DNA from: Paenibacillus antri
GTDB taxonomy: Bacteria > Bacillota > Bacilli > Paenibacillales > YIM-B00363
Length of the DNA stretch: 64,000 nt
Direction: 5' to 3'
Assembly (NCBI RefSeq): GCF_005765165.1
Contig: NZ_VCIW01000010.1
Coordinates: 62,001-126,000, forward strand
In this document: in pieces, positions 22,836 to 31,700 of the stretch
Layout: the number at the start of each line of letters is the position of its first letter
Numbering within the stretch: the stretch's first letter is position 1
Translations under genes and position numbers: made by a program
The notes under the pieces: model-generated
Databases searched by the model: none
What the model was told of the DNA's origin: nothing
The model's input: the letters and a program-made list of their open reading frames with translations, nothing else

Positions 22836-24722
22836 GTGGCTAACGCACATGCCCATGGTCATCACGGTGCGCACACCGTAAAGCGATATACAGGCCTCAT
22901 GGATTGGTTGACGACCGTCGACCATAAGAAAATCGGGATCCTGTATTTGCTCGCCGGTGCGTTCTTCTTCGTGATCGGCGGGATCGAAGCCCTTCTTATT
23001 CGGCTTCAATTGATCGGTCCGCAGCAAGAGTTCTTGGACGCGCAGACCTTTAACGAAATGATTACGATGCACGGCACGACGATGATCTTCCTTGCGGCGA
23101 TGCCGATCATCTTCGGCTTCATGAACGCGATCGTGCCGCTGCAGATCGGCGCGCGCGACGTCGCGTTCCCGTTCGTCAACGCGCTCGGCTTCTGGACGTT
23201 CTTCGTCGGCGGCGTGCTGCTCAACCTGAGCTGGATCGTCGGCGACGTGCCGGACGCGGGATGGACGGCGTACGTGCCGCTCTCGGGCGAACAGTTCAGT
23301 ATGCACCGAGGTCTAGACTTCTACTTAATGGGTCTGCAGATCGCGGGGATCGGGACGCTCGTCGGGGGCATCAACTTCCTCGTCACGATCATCAATATGA
23401 GAGCGCCGGGCATGGGCTTCATGAGAATGCCGATGTTCACCTGGACGGCGTTCATTACGTCCGCGATGATTTTGTTCGCGTTCCCTGCACTCGCGGTAGG
23501 CCTGATTCTCTTGACGTTCGACCGCCTGTTCGGCGGTAATATTTTCGATCCGAATATGGGCGGCAACGTTGTGTTGTGGCAGCACATCTTCTGGATTTTC
23601 GGGCATCCTGAAGTATATATCCTCGTGCTTCCGGCGTTCGGGATCATCTCCGAGGTCATTCCGACGTTCTCGCGCAAGCGGTTGTTCGGTTACAGCGCGA
23701 TGGTATTCGCGACGGTGCTTATCGGCTTCTTGGGCTTCATGGTTTGGGTTCACCACATGTTCACGACGGGCATGGGTCCGGTCGCGAACGCGTTGTTCGC
23801 GGTAGCGACGATGCTCATCGCGATCCCGACCGGTATCAAGATTTTCAACTGGCTGTTTACGATGTGGGGCGGCCGCATTCAATTCACGACCGCGAATCTG
23901 TTCGCGATCGGCTTCGTGCCGACGTTCGTTATGGGCGGCGTCACGGGCGTCATGCTGGCGGTTCCGCCGGCGGACTGGCAGTTCCATGACAGCTACTTCG
24001 TCGTCGCGCACTTCCACTACGTTATCGTAGGCGGCATCGTGTTCGGCTTGCTGTCCGGCCTGTTCTACTGGTGGCCGAAGATGACGGGACGGTTCTTGAA
24101 CGAGACGCTCGGGAAAGTCACGTTCTGGACGTTCTTCACCGGCTTCCATCTGACGTTCTTCATCCAACATATCGTCGGACTTCTCGGCATGCCGCGACGC
24201 GTCTTCACGTATCTCGGCGAGAACGAAAACCCGGGCTGGACGTGGATGAACCAATTGTCGACGATCGGCGCATTCGTGATGGCGTTCGCCGTCATCGTCT
24301 TGCTGATCAACATCGTCACTTCGATGACGAAGCCGAAGACGGCGAAGGGCGACGCTTGGGGCGACGGCCGGACGCTCGAGTGGACGATTCCGTCCCCGGC
24401 GCCGGAATACAACTTCAAGCAAACGCCGATCACGCGCGGCATCGACGCATGGTGGAAAGAAAAGATGGCGGGCAACACCGAGATGACGCCGGCGGAACCG
24501 GTCGGTCCGATTCACATGCCGTCGCCTTCGATCCTGCCGTTGTTCATGTCGATCGGCTTGGGCATCGCAGCCGTAGGCTTTATGTACAGCGAGGAATGGA
24601 ACGGCTATTACGTAGCGATCGCAGGTCTCGTGATCACGTTCTTCTGCATGTTCCTTCGCTCCGTTTACGACGATCACGGGTTCCATATCGACCCGAAGGA
24701 TGACAAGGGGGTAGGGGCATGA
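22836..24722 (+). CDS. ctaD: Cytochrome c oxidase subunit I
   Basis: The 628-residue catalytic haem-copper subunit that reduces O2 to water and pumps protons across the cytoplasmic membrane. Characteristic motifs: MHGTTMIF (haem a His), GHPEVYILVLPAFG (CuB His and the cross-linked Tyr), VWVHHMFTTG (CuB His pair), and VVAHFHYVIVGG (haem ligands). A His-rich N-terminus (ANAHAHGHHGAH) precedes the first helix. The start is GTG 22836 with AGGGAGG upstream. Its stop overlaps the ATG of ctaE. Confidence 0.96.
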   Translation: MANAHAHGHHGAHTVKRYTGLMDWLTTVDHKKIGILYLLAGAFFFVIGGIEALLIRLQLIGPQQEFLDAQTFNEMITMHGTTMIFLAAMPIIFGFMNAIVPLQIGARDVAFPFVNALGFWTFFVGGVLLNLSWIVGDVPDAGWTAYVPLSGEQFSMHRGLDFYLMGLQIAGIGTLVGGINFLVTIINMRAPGMGFMRMPMFTWTAFITSAMILFAFPALAVGLILLTFDRLFGGNIFDPNMGGNVVLWQHIFWIFGHPEVYILVLPAFGIISEVIPTFSRKRLFGYSAMVFATVLIGFLGFMVWVHHMFTTGMGPVANALFAVATMLIAIPTGIKIFNWLFTMWGGRIQFTTANLFAIGFVPTFVMGGVTGVMLAVPPADWQFHDSYFVVAHFHYVIVGGIVFGLLSGLFYWWPKMTGRFLNETLGKVTFWTFFTGFHLTFFIQHIVGLLGMPRRVFTYLGENENPGWTWMNQLSTIGAFVMAFAVIVLLINIVTSMTKPKTAKGDAWGDGRTLEWTIPSPAPEYNFKQTPITRGIDAWWKEKMAGNTEMTPAEPVGPIHMPSPSILPLFMSIGLGIAAVGFMYSEEWNGYYVAIAGLVITFFCMFLRSVYDDHGFHIDPKDDKGVGA

Positions 24723-25357
24723 GCGGCGTAACTCACGTGGATCCGCACGCGCACGGCGTCTCCGGCGAGCTGCCTCACGAGCCGGAACGCGCGACGCTGG
24801 AAGGCCGTAATAAGCTTCTTGGATTTTGGTTGTTCTTAGGCGGCGAATGCGTCCTGTTCGGTACGCTGTTCGCGACGTTCATGGCGCTTCGCCACAATAC
24901 GATGGGCGGTCCGGACGGGGCGCATCTGTTCGACCTCGTCTTGGTCGCTTGGGCGACGTTCATCCTGCTCACGAGCTCGCTGACTAGCGTGTTCGCGATT
25001 CAGGCGATGCACGCGAAGAAGGTGCCGCAGATCATGCTGTGGCTCGGCGTGACGGTCCTTCTCGGCCTGGGCTTCTTGGGCCTCGAGATTTACGAGTTCT
25101 TCCATTACGTACATGAAGGCCACCAGTTCAACTCGAGCGCCTTCGGTACTTCGTTCTACTCGCTCGTCGGCTTCCACGGCGCGCACGTCGCGTTCGGGGT
25201 GCTCTGGATTACGCTGTTGATTTTCCAACTAGCGAGGAAAGGCCTCACGACGGTAACGGCGCCGAAGGTGTACGTAGCATCGCTGTACTGGCACTTTATC
25301 GACGTCGTGTGGGTGTTCATTTTCACGATCGTCTATCTTATGGGAAAGATGGGGTGA
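24719..25357 (+). CDS. ctaE: Cytochrome c oxidase subunit III
   Basis: A 212-residue integral membrane subunit with five helices. LLGFWLFLGGECVLFGTLFATFMALR and the C-terminal GFHGAHVAFGVLWITLL plus YWHFIDVVWVFIFTIVYLMG are typical of the short, five-helix bacterial subunit III. It stabilises subunit I and its proton uptake path. ATGA overlap with ctaD indicates coupled translation; ctaF follows after 6 bp. Confidence 0.95.
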   Translation: MSGVTHVDPHAHGVSGELPHEPERATLEGRNKLLGFWLFLGGECVLFGTLFATFMALRHNTMGGPDGAHLFDLVLVAWATFILLTSSLTSVFAIQAMHAKKVPQIMLWLGVTVLLGLGFLGLEIYEFFHYVHEGHQFNSSAFGTSFYSLVGFHGAHVAFGVLWITLLIFQLARKGLTTVTAPKVYVASLYWHFIDVVWVFIFTIVYLMGKMG

Positions 25358-25363
25358 TCCGGA

Positions 25364-25708
25364 ATGGCCGATCATACGCTTCATAACGGGTCGACGTCGA
25401 ACGCTCGACGGAAAGTTCGCCACGAAGGTCCCAGAAACCATCTGCTCGCGTTCGCGCTTTCGATTCTGCTGACGGGCGTCGCCTTCTTGGCGGTCGCGTA
25501 TTCCTTGGTCGGGGAAGAAACGCATGTCGAGCCGTGGTTCGTACAAATTTTCATCATCACGTTGGCGATTTTCCAAGCCGTCATTCAGTTGGGCTTCTGG
25601 ATGCACATGAAGGATAAGGGGCATTCGTTCCCGATTCTCGGCATCGCCTTCGGATTTTTCGTCGCGCTGACGTGCGCGGCGGCGGGACTTCTCTGGTCTT
25701 GGTGGTAG
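25364..25708 (+). CDS. ctaF: Cytochrome c oxidase subunit IV
   Basis: A 114-residue membrane protein with three helices; the second pair surrounds IFQAVIQLGFWMHMKDKG, a hallmark of the Bacillales CtaF/subunit IV (CyoD-like) family. It is a structural subunit of the caa3 oxidase. The N-terminal ~22 residues are polar (HTLHNGSTSNARRKVRHEGP). Confidence 0.9.
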   Translation: MADHTLHNGSTSNARRKVRHEGPRNHLLAFALSILLTGVAFLAVAYSLVGEETHVEPWFVQIFIITLAIFQAVIQLGFWMHMKDKGHSFPILGIAFGFFVALTCAAAGLLWSWW

Positions 25709-25759
25709 GCGATAAGCATCTCTGATTTTCAATAGTTCGTCGTTGGGTCGCAGCGGGCA

Positions 25760-25789
25760 GGCGGAGGTTCGTTCTCACGAATCGCCGCC
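25760..25789 (+). other. Stem-loop between ctaF and ctaG
   Basis: GGCGG (25760-25764) with CCGCC (25785-25789) encloses TTCGT/ACGAA (25768-25772/25777-25781). No T-run follows, so it may be an RNA processing or stability element in the operon transcript and not a terminator. Confidence 0.5.
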
Positions 25790-25823
25790 TTCCTGCGTCA
25801 TCGGGTAAGAAGGAGGATACGAT

Positions 25824-26762
25824 ATGTTCGGTTTGGTCGGAATCAGTTGGACTTCGATGTGGAGTCCGGTCACGTTGGCGGCGTTCGTCGCGTTGGCCCT
25901 AATCTATTTGTACATTACGGGTCCGGGTCGCGCGCGGTTCGCCGATTCGACTCCCGTGCCCGCGGCGAAGAAAGCCTGGTTCGTCGGCGGGTTGGCGTTC
26001 CTATACGTTGCGTTCGGCAGTCCGATCGATCTGCTCGGGCACATGATGTTCACGTTCCACATGATCAGCATGTCGTTCGCCTACCTCGTCGCGGCTCCGA
26101 TGCTGCTGGCGGGTACGCCGGAATGGCTGCTGCGGCCGATCGGCCGCATTCCGGGGATCAAGGGTTTGAAATTCCTTGTGAATCCGATCTTTACGCTGTT
26201 GTTCTTTAACATCGCGTTCTCGATCTATCACGTTCCGTTGGTCCATGACTTCGTCATGTTGAACTTCGCCGTCCATACGGCGTATTACGTGCTGCTGATG
26301 CTCGCCGCGCTGCTGATGTGGTTCCCGGTCATCTGCCCGGTCTCCTCGTTAGATAAGCTCGAAGGGTTCCGGAAGATGGGATACATTTTCGCGAACAGCG
26401 TCCTGCTGACGCCGGCGTGCGCGTTGATCATTTTCTCGGGTACGGCAATGTATGTCACTTACACGGATCCGATGATGTGGGCGACCGCGATGGGGTACTG
26501 CGTACCGCAAGGGGCGACGGCGCTGCTCGAGATGTTCAGCGGCCCGCAAGCGCTCGGGTGGATGGACGCGCTCGTGGACCAGCGGACCGGCGGCGTGCTG
26601 ATGAAGATTTTCCAAGAGATCGTGTACGGCTCGATCTTGGTGTATGTGTTCCGGCAATGGTATCGGAAGGAAAATCCGAAGGCGAAGAACGACGACGATT
26701 CGCTCGATCCGACGCCGGCTTATTTCGAGATGCTGCGCGCGCAGTCGGAGCCCGCGAAGTAG
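25824..26762 (+). CDS. ctaG: Cytochrome c oxidase assembly factor CtaG
   Basis: A 312-residue membrane protein with about seven helices of the Bacillus-type CtaG (caa3_CtaG) family, needed for assembly of active caa3 oxidase, probably in copper handling. Recognisable stretches are FGSPIDLLGHMMFTFHMISM, APMLLAGTPEWLLRP, and a conserved MWFPVICP. This is unrelated to the Cox11-type CtaG of proteobacteria. AAGGAGG precedes the ATG. It is last in the ctaCDEFG order; the haem biosynthesis genes ctaA and ctaB are not in the window. Confidence 0.92.
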   Translation: MFGLVGISWTSMWSPVTLAAFVALALIYLYITGPGRARFADSTPVPAAKKAWFVGGLAFLYVAFGSPIDLLGHMMFTFHMISMSFAYLVAAPMLLAGTPEWLLRPIGRIPGIKGLKFLVNPIFTLLFFNIAFSIYHVPLVHDFVMLNFAVHTAYYVLLMLAALLMWFPVICPVSSLDKLEGFRKMGYIFANSVLLTPACALIIFSGTAMYVTYTDPMMWATAMGYCVPQGATALLEMFSGPQALGWMDALVDQRTGGVLMKIFQEIVYGSILVYVFRQWYRKENPKAKNDDDSLDPTPAYFEMLRAQSEPAK

Positions 26763-26808
26763 GGGCGGGGGGCCGAGGTCCTTCACGCTAGAATAATCAA
26801 CTTTCCGC

Positions 26809-26838
26809 ATTAATAGTAAAGCGCGCCTCACTATTAAT
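26809..26838. repeat. Perfect 9-bp inverted repeat upstream of nuclease-HTH gene
   Basis: ATTAATAGT (26809-26817) and ACTATTAAT (26830-26838) are separated by 12 bp and lie just upstream of the -35 element at 26855, an operator-like position. Confidence 0.65.
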
Positions 26839-26854
26839 AAGATCAACTTCTTAT

Positions 26855-26884
26855 TTGACAAAATTTTATCCGTTGCCCTACAAT
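26855..26884 (+). promoter_or_regulatory. SigA promoter of the nuclease-HTH gene
   Basis: Consensus TTGACA (26855-26860), 18-bp spacer, TACAAT (26879-26884). Transcription would begin near 26891. Confidence 0.75.
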
Positions 26885-26895
26885 AACGGCAAGTG

Positions 26896-26943
26896 AAGCA
26901 CACGATGAACCGGAGGAACAGCCGGAGCGTCGCGTGCTTTTTT
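26896..26943 (+). terminator. Terminator-like hairpin in the leader of the nuclease-HTH gene
   Basis: AAGCACACG (26896-26904) pairs with CGCGTGCTT (26931-26939, one mismatch), with CCGG repeats inside the loop and six T at 26938-26943. It lies between the promoter and the chosen start codon, so it looks like an attenuator. Confidence 0.6.
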
Positions 26944-26964
26944 CATTCGGAAAGGGGGAGGACG

Positions 26965-27621
26965 ATGCATCCCGCGGTTGAACGATACGTGGAGGAACAA
27001 AATCGAAAGGCGGCGGCAAGGAAGGTAAATCCTCTGAATGGACTGGCGATTCGATTTCTGGAGGAGGTGTGGGGACCGGTATTCGACTTTCGGTTCGAAG
27101 GATTGGAGGCGGAAAGTCCGTTCAAAGATTTTCGGGGCAGGCAGCGATTCGCGGATTTTCGGTACGATGACGGCAACGCGAAGACAGCGATCGAGTTGGA
27201 CGGATATACGACCCACGCGAAGCACATCTCATCCGAACAATTCGACGATCATGTCGAGCGACAGAACGACCTCCTCTTCAACGGTTGGTTTCTTGTTCGC
27301 TTCTCGTCCGGGATGATAATCGAGAAGCCGGAGGTATGCAGAAGGCAATTGATCCAGACGATCGGGCATTGGCACTACATCCGATTCGGCGAGCTGGCGG
27401 AAGAGGAAGAGCGGATTTGGGTGGAGCGACGGAAGCGAATCGCTCGGATTGCGATCCGTCAAGGGGGGAGTATTCGCCCCGTGGATGTCGCGAAGGTGTA
27501 TCGGGTGAGTAACCAAACGGCGGCAGTTTGGCTCCGACAATTCGCGGACGAGGGCTATTTCGAACCGGCAGGGGGAAGCAAGCGCATTACGTCGTATCGA
27601 TTAAGGCGCTTCGAGGAGTGA
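26965..27621 (+). CDS. PD-(D/E)xK-like nuclease domain with C-terminal winged helix
   Basis: A 218-residue protein. Residues ~15-150 resemble a restriction-endonuclease-like (DUF559/Vsr-type) fold: FADFRYDDGNAKTAIELDGYTTH provides an acidic/ELD pattern, then QNDLLFNGWFLVRFSSGMI matches the helix-strand region that follows the active site in this fold. Residues ~160-218 look like a winged helix (IRPVDVAKVYRVSNQTAAVWLRQFADEGYFE). I know related proteins in Paenibacillus, often labelled vaguely, with no defined role. ATG 26965 follows GGGGGAGG; the frame extends to GTG 26893 but that codon sits almost at the predicted transcript start. The Asp/Glu-x-Lys signature is degenerate (ELD), so catalysis is uncertain. 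Confidence 0.65.
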   Translation: MHPAVERYVEEQNRKAAARKVNPLNGLAIRFLEEVWGPVFDFRFEGLEAESPFKDFRGRQRFADFRYDDGNAKTAIELDGYTTHAKHISSEQFDDHVERQNDLLFNGWFLVRFSSGMIIEKPEVCRRQLIQTIGHWHYIRFGELAEEEERIWVERRKRIARIAIRQGGSIRPVDVAKVYRVSNQTAAVWLRQFADEGYFEPAGGSKRITSYRLRRFEE

Positions 27622-27682
27622 CGTTGCATAGCCGGAACGATTAGGGATATCATGAGGAGGAAAGAAAAGGGAGGGATCGTTC

Positions 27683-28579
27683 ATGGAAAGAAGAAAATTC
27701 GGCAGCACGGATATGGAAGTGAGCATCCTGGGCTTCGGCGGCGCGGAGATCGGCTTCGAGGGAGCCGACGCGGCGACGGTGGAGCGGCTGCTCGGCAGCG
27801 CGCTGGATGCCGGCTTGAATATGCTCGACACGGCGGAATGCTATAAGGACAGCGAAGAGTTGATCGGGAAGACGATCGCGCATCGGCGGAACGAATATTA
27901 TTTATTCACCAAATGCGGACATGCCTCCGGTCTCGAGGGCAACGATTGGGATCCGAAGATGCTGGCCGCCAGCATCGATCGGAGCTTGAAGCGGCTGAAG
28001 ACGGACTACGTCGACGTCGTTCATCTGCACAGCTGCAACGAGGAGACGCTTCGGCAGGGCGACGTCATCGACGTGCTGAAGCGCGCGAAGGAGCAGGGCA
28101 AGACCCGCTACATCGGTTACAGCGGCGACCATAAAGCGGCGCTCTATGCCGTGGAATGCGGCGCGTTCGATTCGCTCGAGACGTCGATCAACATCGCCGA
28201 TCAAGAGGCGATCGAGCTGACGCTGCCGAAGGCGAGAGAACGAGGCATGGGCGTCATCGCGAAGCGGCCGATCGCCAACGCGTCCTGGAAGTACTACAGC
28301 TTCCCGAGCGTGCAGTACCATCAGGCGTACTGGGAGCGGCTGCAGAAGCTGCAGTACGATTTCTTGAAGGCGCCGATGCAGGAGGTCGTTTCGACGGCGC
28401 TGCGCTTTACGCTGGCGCAGCAGGGCGTCTGCACGGCGATCGTCGGTACGGCGAAGCCGGACCGCTGGGTCGAGAACGCGACGCTCGTAGCGCAAGGCCG
28501 GTTGCCGGAGGAGACGGTGCAAGCGATTCGCCGCCGCTGGTCGGAGGTCGCCGGCGCCGACTGGATCGGGTTGGAATAA
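27683..28579 (+). CDS. Aldo/keto reductase
   Basis: A 298-residue NADPH-dependent (beta/alpha)8-barrel oxidoreductase. The tetrad is visible as Asp in LNMLDTAECY, Tyr in the same motif, Lys in YLFTKCGH and His in DVVHLHSC. LGFGGAEIGF and the C-terminal TAIVGTAKPDRWVENATL cofactor-binding loop support it. The substrate aldehyde or ketone is unknown. GGGAGGG lies ahead of ATG 27683 and a strong terminator follows, so it is probably monocistronic. Confidence 0.9.
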   Translation: MERRKFGSTDMEVSILGFGGAEIGFEGADAATVERLLGSALDAGLNMLDTAECYKDSEELIGKTIAHRRNEYYLFTKCGHASGLEGNDWDPKMLAASIDRSLKRLKTDYVDVVHLHSCNEETLRQGDVIDVLKRAKEQGKTRYIGYSGDHKAALYAVECGAFDSLETSINIADQEAIELTLPKARERGMGVIAKRPIANASWKYYSFPSVQYHQAYWERLQKLQYDFLKAPMQEVVSTALRFTLAQQGVCTAIVGTAKPDRWVENATLVAQGRLPEETVQAIRRRWSEVAGADWIGLE

Positions 28580-28593
28580 GTGAGACAATTACC

Positions 28594-28629
28594 AAGGGGC
28601 TTCCTCGCGTCAGCGAGGAGGCCTTTTTT
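28594..28629 (+). terminator. Strong intrinsic terminator
   Basis: AAGGGGCTTCCTCGC (28594-28608) and GCGAGGAGGCCTT (from 28613) form a long stem with a 4-nt loop, followed by six T. Confidence 0.9.
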
Positions 28630-28638
28630 GCATGAATA

Positions 28639-28670
28639 TTTTTGAAAATAAATTTCATATATTTCAAAAA
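28639..28670. repeat. AT-rich inverted repeat upstream of the surface giant
   Basis: TTTTTGAAA (28639-28647) and TTTCAAAAA (28662-28670) are perfect complements 14 bp apart, inside a ~65-bp AT-rich island that contrasts with the GC-rich surroundings. A binding site or curved DNA element is possible. Confidence 0.5.
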
Positions 28671-28779
28671 TCCATGAAATAAATTTATATATCTCGCGAC
28701 CAGGCTTAACAATCCGGCGGCATACTGTTCACGGGATACGGAATAGCCAAAGACGACAGGGGAGCGTGAAGAAAAGGAT

Positions 28780-31700
28780 ATGCGGTCGAACCTTCTACAA
28801 CGACGATGGAGCGCGATGGCGCTCGCGGCGGCGATGCTGGCATCGTCGCTGCTGCCGATCGCGCCGGCCACGCCGGTCGCGGCGATGGACATGCCTCGGA
28901 CGGAGTTCGGACAGATCGTCGATATGCGGCGGACCGAACTAGCGCCCGGAGCGGCGTATACGTGGTATGATATGAGCATTCCGAGAGGATCCGAGAAGAT
29001 GCACTTCGTCGAATTCGATCCGACCGCGCCGCACCTAGAACTGCAGGCCGGGACGAAGTCGGGGAAGGTGTACGGCTTCCAACGCTTGACCGAGATGGCG
29101 GACGCTGCCGATGCGCCAGGCAATCGGGTCATCGCGGGCATTAACGCGGACTTCTTCGATATTAGCGGGCATGCGACCGGCGTGCCGAACGGCATCTTTA
29201 TCGGCGACGGCACGATTCTCAACAGCGCGTCCGCTTCGTATGCGTTCGGCCTGAAGGCTGACGGGACGGCCGTCTACGGCAGCCCGACCTTAACGAAGAC
29301 GGTGACGATCGACGGCGCGACGACGACCTTGACGCATATCAATCGATATCGCGACGCCAATCAACTGGTTTTATACACGGATGACTATTATACTTCCACG
29401 AAGACGAATGCCACCGGCGACGAGGTCCGCCTGGAAATTCTGGAAGGCGCCGTGAAGAGCGGCCGGACGATGCGCCTCCGCGTGGTCGAGGTGCGGAGCA
29501 ATGCCGGGGACACGCCGCTCGCGCCGGGCTTCGTCGTGCTTTCGGCGTCCGGTACTCAACGAGCCGCGCTAGCCGGCCTCGAAGCGGGCGACGAAATTAC
29601 GGCGTCCTTCGCGCTGAGCGGCGAGTGGGACGACGTGACGGTCGCCGTCGGCGGCCAAGGCCCGCTCATCAAGGACGGCGTCGTGCAGACGAACGTCGGG
29701 CCGGAAGGCGTGCATCCTCGCACTGCGATCGGGACGAAGGCGGACGGTACGGTCGTTATGTTCGAGATCGACGGCCGAGCGCCGGGCTTCAGCGAAGGCG
29801 TGGAGACGGTCGAGCTCGCGAACATCATGCGGGATATCGGCGTCGTGAACGCCGTCAATCTCGACGGCGGGGGCTCGTCGACGTTCATTGCGAGACTGCC
29901 GGGCGAGTCGACCCGTAAGATGCTGAATCGCGGCTCCGACGGCGGGGAGCGCTCGACGGGGAACGGGCTGCTGCTCGTAAACACGGCGCCGGAGGAAGCG
30001 GCCGCGAAGCTGGTCGTGCGGCCGAATTACGAGCGCGTGCTCGCCGGCTCGCGCCTCGCATGGAGTGCCGCGGGCGTCGACGCGGCCGGGCATCCGGCGG
30101 AGGCGACCGAGCCGGTCGTCTGGACCGTCGATCCCCGACTCGGGACGATCGACGCCGCAGGCGTCTTCGCGGCAGGCAGCGACGCTGGCGAAGGCGAGAT
30201 CTTCGCGCAGGCGGGCAGCCTTAGCGGCGCGGGGACGGTCGAGGTCGTCGAGACGTTGACCGCGTTGAAGTTCCCCGACGCCATGAAGGCGTTCAACGTC
30301 GGCGAGAGCTCGACGTTGTCGGCGGCGGCGCTGCGAGACGGTCAGGTCGTGCAGGCGGACAACCGCTTATTCGAATGGCGAGTGGAGGGCCCTATCGGTA
30401 CGATCGACGAAAATGGGGTGTTCCAAGCAACGACCGAGAACAGCAAGACAGGGAAAATTTTCGTAAAACATGGAAACGTAGAGACGTCCATGGACGTCGA
30501 AGTCGGCACGCCGCCGGTCGTGCTCGAGGATTTCGAGAACGGCATCGGCAACTATAACGCGACCGGCGCGAACTTTAACACGGTACGGATCTTCGAGGAA
30601 ACCGGCGAAGATTTCGTCCGCTTCGGCAGCAAAGCGCTGCGGATGGAATACGATTTCGTCGGCAAGACGGGAACCTCCGGCATCTACTTGGCGGCGAAGA
30701 GCACCGCTCAGCGGATTCAGGTTCCGGGCTATCCGGAGAAAATCAGCATGTGGGTGTACGGCGACGGAAAGAAGCATTGGATGCGCGGACAGATGCGCGA
30801 CGGCAACAATTCGGCGTTCCCGATCGATTTCACGACGGAAACCGGCGGGGTCGACTGGGTCGGCTGGAAGTATGTCGAAGCTTCCGTGCCGCCTGGCAAG
30901 AAGCTGCCGCTGACGATGGACTGGCCGGTCCGCTACATGGAGACGAAAAACAACAACAAGACGAACGGCGTCATCTATATCGACCAGATTCGGGCGGTGT
31001 ATGGCCCGCTGACGGAGGATCGGACGCCGCCGATCGTGAAGAATGTCGCGCCGGCCGACCAGTCGACCGTGAAAACGGCAACGCCGACGATTCGAGCGGT
31101 AGCGGAGGATGCAGGCTACGATCCGGACGCTTCGCCGGGCACGACGTTGATCGATCCGGAGAGCATCCGGCTGTACGTCGACGGCCAGCCGGTCGCTCAC
31201 GGCTTGTACCCGCCGAAGGGCGAAATCTCGTACGTCCCGAACGAGCCGCTGGAGGAAGGGCCTCATACGGTGAAGCTGTCCGTCAGGGACCTCGCCGGCA
31301 ATCAGACGATCAAAGAATGGAAGTTCAGCGTCGATCTCGGTTCGCCGAAGTTCAAGTACGAGACGCCGACGACCGTCTACGCGGGCAATACGGCGACGCT
31401 GGACATTCGCGGCGAGAAGGCGAGTCGTCTGAAGAGCGGATACCTCGAGTTCGCGTTCGATCCGGCGAAGACGGATAGCTACGAGGTCGTGCCGGGTCCC
31501 AAGCTGACCGACGCGAACGTGATCGGCTCCGTGTACGGCGAAGGCGTCGTGCGCGTACAATTCAATGAGCTGCAGTCGGCAGCCTTAACGGACGCGGATG
31601 TTCTTGCGCAAATGAAGTACAAAGTGAAGCGCGAAGCCGCGGGAGAGAACGCCATCGCGCTGCGGTCCGGCGAGGTTTCGTTCGAAGGGCGCGCGACGCC

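Noticed and set aside
23325-24686. Long minus-strand open frame opposite ctaD
   Set aside because: Arg/Asp/Glu/His-rich low-complexity translation with no ribosome site; it is the reverse shadow of a conserved gene in GC-rich DNA. Similar long shadows opposite the solute-binding and GH42 genes were rejected for the same reason.
21801-26762. Unusual oxidase operon
   Set aside because: The ctaCDEFG order with a cytochrome c-fused subunit II is standard for Bacillales; absence of ctaA/ctaB here is not remarkable.
26893-26964. N-terminal extension of the nuclease-HTH protein from GTG 26893
   Set aside because: The start would lie 2 nt after the predicted transcript start with no ribosome site, while ATG 26965 has an ideal one; the stretch also forms a terminator hairpin.
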